The notes under the pieces are model-generated. The model did no database searches and was not told the DNA's origin. It was given only the letters and a program-made list of their open reading frames with translations. A stretch of DNA of 20,104 nucleotides from Sediminibacterium sp. (GTDB lineage Bacteria > Bacteroidota > Bacteroidia > Chitinophagales > Chitinophagaceae): positions 1-20,104 of the forward strand of contig JALQXE010000110.1 of assembly GCA_023263235.1 (NCBI GenBank), in the 5' to 3' direction. Positions 1 through 6,681 of the stretch are shown piece by piece; the stretch's first letter is position 1, and each line of letters opens with the position of its first letter. A program made the translations under genes and the position numbers.

Positions 1-873
1 GAACCTGCTTAATAATCGTTCCTGCATGCCATCCAGATCCTTTGGCGCTTTATCGGAAGTTAATACCAATTGCTTGCCACTTTGATGCAGGTGATTGAAG
101 ATGGCAAAAAAGGCATCCTGAGATTTTTCTGCTCTGTTAAAGAATTGAACGTCATCAATAATCAATACATCTATCAATTGATAAAAATGTATGAAGTCAT
201 TAATAGCATTATTGCGACTATGATCTTGGAACTGATTGATAAATTTCTCAGAACTAACGTATAAAACTACTTTGTTTGGATGAACGCGTTTAACGTCATT
301 ACCTATTGCTTGGGCTAAATGTGTTTTACCTAAACCTACCCCACCGTAAATAACCAAAGGATTAAAAGAATTTGCTCCTGGTTTTTCTGCCACGGTTTTA
401 CCAGCACGGCGCGCTACCCTATTACAATCTCCTTCAATAAATGAGTCAAATGTATAATTATGATTTAATTGAGGATCAATTTGCATTTTCTTTAACCCTG
501 GAATCACAAACGGATTCTTCACTGGGTTATCAATCACCAACGGGAAATTCATCTCATTGTTATTGTATGTTTTCATGCCACTCGCTGGCACATCCATTGA
601 ACCTTTTTTATTATTACCGCTGTCTACCATAATGCGGTACTCTAGTCTTGCTTCCTTTCCTAATTCACGCTTTAAAGTCTTAGCCAATAAATTAACGTAA
701 TGCTCTTCGATGTATTCATAAAAAAACTGGCTAGGCACCTGTATCATTAAAACGTTGTCCTTTAGGTCAACGGGTTGAATTGGTTCAAACCATGTTTTAA
801 AGTGTTGCCATTCGACAATATCTTTAATGATTTTTAAACAATTGCTCCAAATTAATTCTGCGCTCTTAGCCAT
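1..873 (-). CDS. dnaA: Chromosomal replication initiator protein DnaA (5' part; 3' end outside the window)
   Basis: DnaA is the AAA+ ATPase that binds DnaA boxes at the origin and opens the duplex to start chromosome replication. The frame is open from an ATG at 873 to the left edge, giving 291 residues. Full DnaA proteins are usually about 450-480 residues, so most of the AAA+ lid and the DNA-binding domain IV lie outside. Residues 1-80 form the N-terminal interaction domain (WSNCLKIIKDIVEWQHFKTW). Residues ~85-140 are a variable linker. The AAA+ core follows, with Walker A GGVGLGKT at 177-184, Walker B LIIDD ending at D240/D241, and the sensor I segment LVLTSDKAPKDL near 264. The sequence reaches the MQERLLSRF segment at the edge, so there is no sign of a break. 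The gene is transcribed away from the DUF3127 gene across an AT-rich spacer. Identification is very secure. Confidence 0.97.
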   Translation of the reverse strand, partial: MAKSAELIWSNCLKIIKDIVEWQHFKTWFEPIQPVDLKDNVLMIQVPSQFFYEYIEEHYVNLLAKTLKRELGKEARLEYRIMVDSGNNKKGSMDVPASGMKTYNNNEMNFPLVIDNPVKNPFVIPGLKKMQIDPQLNHNYTFDSFIEGDCNRVARRAGKTVAEKPGANSFNPLVIYGGVGLGKTHLAQAIGNDVKRVHPNKVVLYVSSEKFINQFQDHSRNNAINDFIHFYQLIDVLIIDDVQFFNRAEKSQDAFFAIFNHLHQSGKQLVLTSDKAPKDLDGMQERLLSRF

Positions 874-1205
874 TTTACTTACGAACCCTTTATATAGTGA
901 AATAAGATTATTCTAATTTTCTGCCTGATCATCGAATAGTTAATCAGAATGCGAATATTCAAAAGAATTGTTGAAAAAAAAACTTTTTTATTTGGTTTTT
1001 TTTACATGTCCTAAAAACATTCATTATAATCCCTATTTCGATAAATTATCAGGCGTTCAAGATAAAGTAATTTCTAATAAAAAGGGACTTTATCCACTTT
1101 TTTTTCAGTATTTTTTTTATGCCAAAACGAATGACTATTTGCTTTTTGAGGCAGACCCTCCATGTTTTACGCTTTTACCCTACCTTTACCAACTTAATCA
1201 TAACT
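874..1205. other. AT-rich divergent spacer between dnaA and the DUF3127 gene; possible origin or shared control region
   Basis: This 332-nt region holds no convincing gene. It is rich in A and T homopolymer runs (for example around 974-1005 and 1097-1120) and contains one near-consensus DnaA box at 1090-1098. Only one good box was seen by eye, so it may be an autoregulatory site for dnaA rather than a full origin. It must also contain the promoters of the two divergent genes, but no exact TAnnTTTG box could be placed for either one. A TTG-started open frame at 968-1228 runs through it and into the DUF3127 gene; it has no family resemblance and is treated as noise. Confidence 0.45.
1090..1098 (+). 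promoter_or_regulatory. Candidate DnaA box (TTATCCACT)
   Basis: The nonamer TTATCCACT matches the consensus DnaA box TTATCCACA at eight of nine positions. It lies in AT-rich DNA in the spacer upstream of dnaA, where DnaA boxes commonly serve origin function or dnaA autoregulation. It is a single short match, so chance cannot be excluded. Confidence 0.4.
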
Positions 1206-1577
1206 ATGAGCTACGAATTAACCGGTAAATTAATTGCCAAATACGAGACTGTACAAAGAAAAGAAACCTTTAAGACAAGAGAATTTGTGATTGAAAAATC
1301 AGATGATATTAATGGTAAGATTATTACCAATTACGTGAAATTTCAGTGTGTACAAGACAGAACAAGCATGCCTGACCGTTTTAACCTTGGCGATACCGTA
1401 AAAGTGTTGTTTAATATTAAAGGTTCAAAATGGAATAAGGATGGTAAGGATAACTATATTACCAATTTAGACGCTTGGCGTATGGAAGCTGTTTCACTGG
1501 GGGGCGACACTGCACCAAGTGAAAATACCTACTTTGATATGCCTCCAGGCGAGTCTGGAGACGATTTACCTTTTTAA
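1206..1577 (+). CDS. DUF3127 family OB-fold-like protein with SSB-like C-terminal tip
   Basis: A 123-residue protein that resembles the Bacteroidota DUF3127 family of small proteins, which look like single-stranded-DNA-binding (OB-fold) proteins. The visible pattern is an N-terminal MSYELTGKLIAKYETVQ strand, a central REFVIEK strand, and the block GDTVKVLFNIKGSKWNKDG followed by NYITNLDAWRME (residues 62-93). A flexible acidic tail ends in DDLPF, much like the DDDIPF tip with which SSB recruits replication and repair partners. The start was placed at 1206 because family homology begins with this methionine. The frame can be opened upstream to 1119, but those 29 codons look like translated spacer. 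The gene is divergent from dnaA and 73 nt upstream of the FAD oxidoreductase. A role in DNA metabolism is inferred from fold and tail, not shown. Confidence 0.8.
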   Translation: MSYELTGKLIAKYETVQRKETFKTREFVIEKSDDINGKIITNYVKFQCVQDRTSMPDRFNLGDTVKVLFNIKGSKWNKDGKDNYITNLDAWRMEAVSLGGDTAPSENTYFDMPPGESGDDLPF

Positions 1578-1630
1578 GGAAATCTCATCAAAGCTTAAAA
1601 AAGCTTGAACAACATAATTAAGGCATTTTT

Positions 1631-1647
1631 TTAGGATAAAAACCTAA
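1631..1647 (+). other. Short inverted repeat just upstream of the oxidoreductase start
   Basis: TTAGG at 1631-1635 pairs with CCTAA at 1643-1647 around a 7-nt A-rich loop, ending 3 nt before the ATG at 1651. A 5-bp stem here could partly mask the initiation region in the mRNA. A second imperfect inverted repeat built on two AAGCTT hexamers lies about 30-45 nt further upstream. Both are short and may be coincidental in AT-rich DNA. Confidence 0.2.
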
Positions 1648-1650
1648 CCC

Positions 1651-3258
1651 ATGCAAAAGAACATTCAACTCCGTGTTAAACCTGAGGAAGCAGCCAATGC
1701 CTCCGTTCTTATTTCTATTCTAGCCACTGCCATTGGTCAGGATCAGGCAAGCATTACGGGCTATTATATACTCAAACAATCAATTGATGCTAGGAGTCGT
1801 CAACAGGTTTGGATAAACCTCACCATTTTAGCCTTTGTAAATGAGCCCCCAAGCAATCGGTTTGAGGATAAAATAGAATTCCCATCCCTCCCTCAAAATG
1901 CAAAAGAAGTTATCATTATTGGTGCAGGGCCTGCTGGTCTTTTTGCTGCCCTAGAATGTATACAATTAGGAATAAGGCCAATTGTTTTGGAAAGAGGTAA
2001 AGATGTAAGATCTCGAAGAAGAGATTTAGCCAAATTAAATAAGGAAGGTATTGTGAACCCCGAAAGTAATTACTGTTTTGGAGAAGGAGGCGCAGGCACC
2101 TATAGTGACGGTAAACTATACACCCGAAGTAATAAAAGAGGAAGTATTGAAAAGATCCTTAGACTGTTTTATCAGTTTGGGGCCGACGAGCGTATATTAT
2201 ATGAAGCCCATCCACATATTGGCACCAATAAACTCCCCCATATCATTACTGCCATGCGGGAGCAAATTGAACAATGTGGTGGCAAAGTATTTTTTGAAAA
2301 AAAACTAGTAGACCTTGTTATTGAAAATGGGGTGATTAAAGAAACCATTACATCAGACGGGGACCATTTCCCTACCCAAGCATTACTATTGGCAACAGGG
2401 CATTCGGCTAGAGATATTTTTAACTTATTAAAAGCAAAAGGAATATTCATTGAAGCCAAACCATTTGCACTGGGTGTGAGAGTAGAACACCCTCAATCCA
2501 TTATTGATGGCATCCAGTATCATTGTGCTTTAAGGGGGCCCAATTTGCCACCTGCCTCCTATAGTTTAGTAGAGCAAGTAAGAGACCGAGGGGTGTTTAG
2601 TTTTTGTATGTGTCCAGGTGGTATCATCGCACCGGCAGCTACAGCACCAGGAGAAATTGTAGTGAATGGATGGAGTCCAAGCAAAAGAGATAACCCCTAC
2701 GCCAATAGCGGCATGGTAGTTCAAATTGATCTAGCAACAGCAGCCGAATATTTAAGTAAAAAACAAAAAAAGGGCGTTAAAATAAATTCAAGTGTTAATT
2801 TAAATGACCCATTATTACTACTTAATTTTCAACAACATGTAGAAATTAAAGCATTTGAAATGGGTGGCAGCAAACAGATTGCCCCTGCAGCAAGACTAGT
2901 AGATTTCTGTACTAATAAAATTTCCTCGAATTTACCCGACGCAAGTTATTTACCTGGCCTAAATCCAGCCGATATGGGAAGCGTTTTGCCCAATTTTGTA
3001 CACCATACTTTACAAGAAGGATTCAAGGCCTTTGGCAAAAAGATGAAAGGTTATTATACCAATGAGGCTATTGTAGTGGCCACGGAAAGTAGAACTTCCT
3101 CCCCAGTAAGAATTCCAAGAGACCCAGAAAGCTTCCAGCATCCGCAGGTGAAAAATTTATTCCCTTGCGGTGAAGGTGCAGGTTATGCAGGAGGAATTGT
3201 GAGTGCTGCAATGGATGGTCAAAAATTAGCCATAGCTATCGCAAACCAACTTCGTTAA
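1651..3258 (+). CDS. COG2509-type FAD-dependent oxidoreductase
   Basis: A 535-residue flavoprotein of the large FAD-dependent dehydrogenase family that carries a small N-terminal alpha/beta domain (COG2509 type). Residues 1-85 form that domain, including the characteristic YYILKQSIDARSRQQ stretch. The Rossmann dinucleotide motif GAGPAGLFAALE begins at residue 91 and is followed by the acidic E114 of IVLERG, expected to bind the FAD ribose. The family-typical FGEGGAGTYSDGKLYTR lies at 143-159. The C-terminal part has PCGEGAGYAGGIVSAAMDG, the second FAD-contacting segment seen near the end of this family. No signal peptide or membrane segment is visible, so it should be cytoplasmic. The substrate is not known for this family and nothing nearby indicates one. 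It may be co-transcribed with the DUF3127 gene (73-nt gap), and it ends 24 nt from the convergent nuclease gene. Confidence 0.88.
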   Translation: MQKNIQLRVKPEEAANASVLISILATAIGQDQASITGYYILKQSIDARSRQQVWINLTILAFVNEPPSNRFEDKIEFPSLPQNAKEVIIIGAGPAGLFAALECIQLGIRPIVLERGKDVRSRRRDLAKLNKEGIVNPESNYCFGEGGAGTYSDGKLYTRSNKRGSIEKILRLFYQFGADERILYEAHPHIGTNKLPHIITAMREQIEQCGGKVFFEKKLVDLVIENGVIKETITSDGDHFPTQALLLATGHSARDIFNLLKAKGIFIEAKPFALGVRVEHPQSIIDGIQYHCALRGPNLPPASYSLVEQVRDRGVFSFCMCPGGIIAPAATAPGEIVVNGWSPSKRDNPYANSGMVVQIDLATAAEYLSKKQKKGVKINSSVNLNDPLLLLNFQQHVEIKAFEMGGSKQIAPAARLVDFCTNKISSNLPDASYLPGLNPADMGSVLPNFVHHTLQEGFKAFGKKMKGYYTNEAIVVATESRTSSPVRIPRDPESFQHPQVKNLFPCGEGAGYAGGIVSAAMDGQKLAIAIANQLR

Positions 3259-3282
3259 AACAAATGAGTTACTCAAATAGAT

Positions 3283-4263
3283 CTAATCCTCTTCTTTGGT
3301 TTTTTTAGAAAGTAATAAACCATTCTTTATCAATTGATTAGATTTATACGCCTTTAATTCTTCCTCAAGCTGCGAAGACAGTGCTCTTGTAGTGCCTAAA
3401 TCAGGTTTGCCCGCATTTACCCAAGCGGTATAAATGAAATCGGTAAGCATATTGGCAGATGCAATGAGCTGTCCATTAATTGTAGGACCAAGCTCAATGG
3501 CATAAGCTTCGGCAAATTCTTTTGTGTAAACCTGCACTTCTTTGCCATACATTTTTTGGGTTTTATACTTTGTTGCTGGAGTAAAATTGGCAGATAATTT
3601 TGTTTCCTTGGCAAACATATCTGGCAGTAAAGCATTTGCTTTTCTAATGTTCTTCCACAATGCCTCTGCAGGATTTTTCAGATAAACAGCTTTATGTTGA
3701 TTATATAAATCATATTGACTTAATGCAAATGAGGGTATAAAGGACTCCCATAAGCTATGCATCCCTTTTTGATCCGTTAATTGACCATCATAATTCATAG
3801 TGGTATGTAAAGGCACATGCATGTCCCCAATATAATGGCCTAAATCAGCTGCATAATAAAGAATACTATCCTTGTTTTTAGACTTAAACGCATTGGTTAA
3901 GTTATCCAATTGAATAATCACATTATAAGGACCCCAACCATGGCTTTTTAGACTATCAAACGTGTATTTTTTTATAGCCGTATTCAAATCCAATGGCATA
4001 GTATTTATGGCATTGTCTCCATATTTTTCTATATCTAAAATGTGCTTTGAACTCTCCAATTTATCTAATCTTTTTCTGTTATCCGGCCTTGGCGCTTGCT
4101 CTACCATATACTCCATGTTGGCATGAAAAAAAGCTTGTAATGGAGCTGGTAAATTGTAAATAGCTATTTGATTTACGGTTTTGTGTACTAAGAATCCCCA
4201 GCTACTTAAACCAATATAAAATACAATTAAGAGCATTGAAAAAGCAAATTTCTTCCTGAACAT
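3283..4263 (-). CDS. Exported zinc-dependent S1/P1 nuclease or phospholipase C fold protein
   Basis: A 326-residue exported protein of the zinc-dependent phospholipase C / S1-P1 nuclease superfamily. These enzymes use three zinc ions, one of them held by the amino group of the mature N-terminal tryptophan, to cleave phosphodiester bonds. A signal peptide (MFRKKFAFSMLLIVFYIGLSS) would be cut before W22. Candidate ligands with family-like spacing are W22, H27, D61, H74, H143, D147, H153, H169 and E173. The core is LGHYIGDMHVPLH followed by GMHSLWES. W-x4-H spacing matches S1/P1 nucleases, while the final ligand is Glu as in Bacillus phospholipase C instead of the Asp of P1. Substrate (nucleic acid or phospholipid) therefore cannot be chosen from sequence. 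The tail after ~300 is highly charged. The gene stands alone, divergent from the ABC exporter. Confidence 0.87.
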   Translation of the reverse strand: MFRKKFAFSMLLIVFYIGLSSWGFLVHKTVNQIAIYNLPAPLQAFFHANMEYMVEQAPRPDNRKRLDKLESSKHILDIEKYGDNAINTMPLDLNTAIKKYTFDSLKSHGWGPYNVIIQLDNLTNAFKSKNKDSILYYAADLGHYIGDMHVPLHTTMNYDGQLTDQKGMHSLWESFIPSFALSQYDLYNQHKAVYLKNPAEALWKNIRKANALLPDMFAKETKLSANFTPATKYKTQKMYGKEVQVYTKEFAEAYAIELGPTINGQLIASANMLTDFIYTAWVNAGKPDLGTTRALSSQLEEELKAYKSNQLIKNGLLLSKKTKEED

Positions 4264-4279
4264 ATACTAAATCTTTAAA

Positions 4280-4287
4280 CGAATATA
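4280..4287 (-). promoter_or_regulatory. Weak candidate -7 box for the nuclease gene (TATATTCG)
   Basis: On the minus strand TATATTCG matches the Bacteroidota -7 consensus TAnnTTTG with one mismatch, 16 nt before the ATG at 4263. A TTG lies further upstream at 4314-4312, but the 24-nt spacing is a little long for the usual -33 element. Weak support only. Confidence 0.22.
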
Positions 4288-4368
4288 GCCTATTATCCTT
4301 TTTTAAAAACGCAATTCCTTTAAATTAACCAACCCTAAAATGAGGCATGGGTTTTATTCAAATACCAA

Positions 4369-4376
4369 TATATTTG
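4369..4376 (+). promoter_or_regulatory. Candidate -7 promoter box for the ABC exporter operon (TATATTTG)
   Basis: TATATTTG is an exact match to the Bacteroidota primary-sigma -7 consensus TAnnTTTG and ends 17 nt before the ATG at 4394. No clear TTG -33 element sits at the expected distance upstream. If used, it would give a very short leader and would exclude the upstream in-frame ATG at 4340 as the start of the ATPase gene. Confidence 0.42.
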
Positions 4377-4393
4377 GGTTCAAATTCCAAAAC

Positions 4394-5326
4394 ATGGATA
4401 CATTATTAAGATTACAAAATTTAAAGAAACACTATGCCACGCAAAAGGCAGTGGATGATATTTCATTTGATATCGAAAAAGGAAGCATTTTTGGGTTATT
4501 GGGACCAAATGGTGCCGGTAAAACTACCCTTCTTAGAATGATTACAGGTATTTTTTATCCGGACGAAGGCCATATCTTACTGGATGGCAATCCCTTTAAT
4601 CCAATTGAGGATATTAATAAAATTGGCTACATGCCCGAAGAAAGGGGACTGTATAAAAAAATGAAAATTGGAGAACAAGCCCTTTATTTAGCACAGTTAA
4701 AAGGATTATCTAAAGCCGAGGCTACCGAAAAAATCATGTATTGGTTTAAGAAGTTGGAAATGGAAACATGGTGGAACAAAAAAGTAGAAGATTTAAGTAA
4801 AGGGATGAGTCAAAAATTACAATTTGTAATTACCGTTTTACACGAACCTAAGCTTATTATACTAGACGAGCCTTTTAGCGGTTTAGATCCTTTGAATGCG
4901 AATTTGATTAAGGATGAAATATTTGGGTTAGCTAAAAAAGGCGCAACCATCATTTTTAGCACCCATCGTATGGAACAGGTGGAAGAAATTTGCGATCATA
5001 TTGTATTGGTGAATTTAGGCAAGAAAATATTAGACGGTACCGTTGCAGATATTAAGCAAATGTATAAGGAAAATATTTTTGCAATAGAAACCCATCAAAT
5101 TGAATCTATCACAGACAACGCTATTTTTTCGGTGGTAAGAAAAGAAGGTAGTAAAGTGCTTGTAAAAATAAATGATGGGTACACTTCCAATCAAGTGCTA
5201 ACACATATAATTCAAAATAATCATCCTATTGTTGCTTACAATGAATTTCTCCCCTCTTTAAACGATATTTTTATCAAATTGGTGGAATCTACACATGCTA
5301 CTGCTAGGGCTTTTCAAAATATTTAA
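4394..5326 (+). CDS. ABC transporter ATP-binding protein, NatA-like
   Basis: The ATPase subunit of an ABC-2-type exporter; it binds and hydrolyses ATP at the cytoplasmic face to power the adjacent permease. With the start at 4394 the protein has 310 residues. It shows Walker A GPNGAGKT at 37-44, a PEERGLYKKM block at 81-90 in place of a classic glutamine loop (seen in NatA-type relatives), signature LSKGM at 134-138, Walker B LIILDEP at 154-160 with the D-loop SGLDP, and switch histidine H191 in STHRME. The C-terminal ~90 residues form an accessory domain common in this subfamily. The start at 4394 is preferred over 4340 because homology begins at MDTLLRLQNLKKHY and a -7 box lies between the two. 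The permease follows after 14 nt. The substrate is unknown; NatAB of Bacillus exports sodium, but that cannot be transferred here. Confidence 0.93.
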   Translation: MDTLLRLQNLKKHYATQKAVDDISFDIEKGSIFGLLGPNGAGKTTLLRMITGIFYPDEGHILLDGNPFNPIEDINKIGYMPEERGLYKKMKIGEQALYLAQLKGLSKAEATEKIMYWFKKLEMETWWNKKVEDLSKGMSQKLQFVITVLHEPKLIILDEPFSGLDPLNANLIKDEIFGLAKKGATIIFSTHRMEQVEEICDHIVLVNLGKKILDGTVADIKQMYKENIFAIETHQIESITDNAIFSVVRKEGSKVLVKINDGYTSNQVLTHIIQNNHPIVAYNEFLPSLNDIFIKLVESTHATARAFQNI

Positions 5327-5340
5327 TTTAAAATTATTTT

Positions 5341-6681
5341 ATGCATAAAATTTGGCTCATCATACAAAGAGAATATTTGACAAGAGTAAAAAACAAACGT
5401 TTCTTGCTCGTTACTTTTTTAATGCCTTTGTTAATTATAGGACTCATTTTTGGAAGTGCTTATTTAACTTCCACTGGAGCTGAACATAGAAAGATAGCGG
5501 TGGTGGATCCCAATGGTTTTATAAAAACTTCATTAAAAAATACCAGTCAAATTGACTTTGAATTTCCTAATAATGTTGATACTAGTAATTATACAAGTAA
5601 AGGGTATACGGATATATTAATATTACCCAATTTTGATAGCGCTAAAAAAACGAATTACATCCTTAGATCTAAAAAATCAATGGGATTAATGATGCAAAAT
5701 AGTATTAGTGACAAAATAAATAGTGCGATAGAAGACCAAATGTTACAAGAGGCTGGCATAAGACAAAATGTGCTGGATTCTATTCATAAAGCATCTCAAT
5801 TTGCCGAATTAAAAGCCTATGAGGACAAAGGAAAAGCAAGTAAAGAAAGCAGTGCTGGTCTTGCGATGGGTATAGGATATGCAAGCGGATTCTTAATTTA
5901 TATTACCTTGTTTATTTATGGCACTATGGTAATGCGAGGCGTAATGGAAGAAAAAACAAATCGAATTGCCGAAGTAATTATTAGTAGTGTTAAACCATTT
6001 GAATTAATGTTGGGTAAAATTATTGGGATTGGTGCAGTTGGCCTTACTCAATTTGCGATGTGGATTATCCTTATTACCAGTTTAACAAGCGTGGGAATGA
6101 GTATGCTTCCTCCCGACTTACAACATCAGGTCACTACATTACAACAAACCAATGGACAAATGGGTGGTGCAGCAGGAATGGCTCAGGCAAGTGAATCGGC
6201 GATGCGTATTTATAATATGCAACATACTATTGCAACCGCAAACTGGCCTTTAATCATTGGATGTTTCATATTTTATTTCTTGGGAGGGTATTTATTTTAT
6301 TCTGCATTATTTGCAGCGGTAGGAAGTGTTGTAAATGAAGATCCACAGGATGCACAAAGTTTAATGTTCCCTATTACCATGCCCATAATTTTTTCTTACT
6401 TAATTACCAATATGGTTACCCAAAATCCAAATACAACGCTCGCATTTTGGGCAAGTATCATCCCGTTTAGCTCACCAATGGTAATGATGGCCAGAATTGC
6501 ATATGGTGTACCTAGCGCGGTTTCCTATTGGGAATTAGGCTTAAGTATGATATTGTTAATCGCAGGCTTCTTATTTACAACTTGGTTAAGTGGTAAAATT
6601 TATAGGACAGGGATATTAATGTATGGGAAAAAAGTGAATTGGAAGACTATGTTTAAATGGGCTTTTACAAAGCAATTCTAA
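5341..6681 (+). CDS. ABC-2 type transporter permease, NatB-like
   Basis: The 446-residue membrane subunit that pairs with the preceding ATPase. It has one N-terminal membrane segment (~21-43), a large extracytoplasmic domain (~45-175), then about six further hydrophobic segments near 178-198, 225-252, 303-326, 340-358, 367-385 and 397-417. The VMEEKTNRIAEVIISSVKPF stretch (201-220), a conserved cytoplasmic coupling segment of NatB/ABC-2 permeases, is intact. Residues ~255-300 form an unusual Gln/Met/Ala-rich extracytoplasmic loop (LQQTNGQMGGAAGMAQASES). Co-transcription with the ATPase is likely. Its last 17 bases overlap the 3' end of sprA on the other strand. The exported substrate cannot be told from sequence. 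Confidence 0.92.
   Translation: MHKIWLIIQREYLTRVKNKRFLLVTFLMPLLIIGLIFGSAYLTSTGAEHRKIAVVDPNGFIKTSLKNTSQIDFEFPNNVDTSNYTSKGYTDILILPNFDSAKKTNYILRSKKSMGLMMQNSISDKINSAIEDQMLQEAGIRQNVLDSIHKASQFAELKAYEDKGKASKESSAGLAMGIGYASGFLIYITLFIYGTMVMRGVMEEKTNRIAEVIISSVKPFELMLGKIIGIGAVGLTQFAMWIILITSLTSVGMSMLPPDLQHQVTTLQQTNGQMGGAAGMAQASESAMRIYNMQHTIATANWPLIIGCFIFYFLGGYLFYSALFAAVGSVVNEDPQDAQSLMFPITMPIIFSYLITNMVTQNPNTTLAFWASIIPFSSPMVMMARIAYGVPSAVSYWELGLSMILLIAGFLFTTWLSGKIYRTGILMYGKKVNWKTMFKWAFTKQF

Noticed and set aside
1119..1205. 29-residue N-terminal extension of the DUF3127 protein
   Set aside because: Family homology starts at the ATG at 1206; the extension looks like translated spacer DNA.
968..1228. 86-codon TTG-started open frame in the dnaA/DUF3127 spacer
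   Set aside because: It uses a TTG start, has no family resemblance, reads through homopolymer-rich spacer and overlaps the start of the DUF3127 gene in another frame.
1590..1607. Inverted repeat with two AAGCTT hexamers after the DUF3127 gene
   Set aside because: It is imperfect and lacks a following T-run; likely chance in AT-rich DNA.
3265..3275. TGAGTTACTCA palindrome between the convergent oxidoreductase and nuclease genes
   Set aside because: The 5-bp stem has a 1-nt centre, too tight to form a hairpin, and no T-run follows, so it is not a credible terminator.
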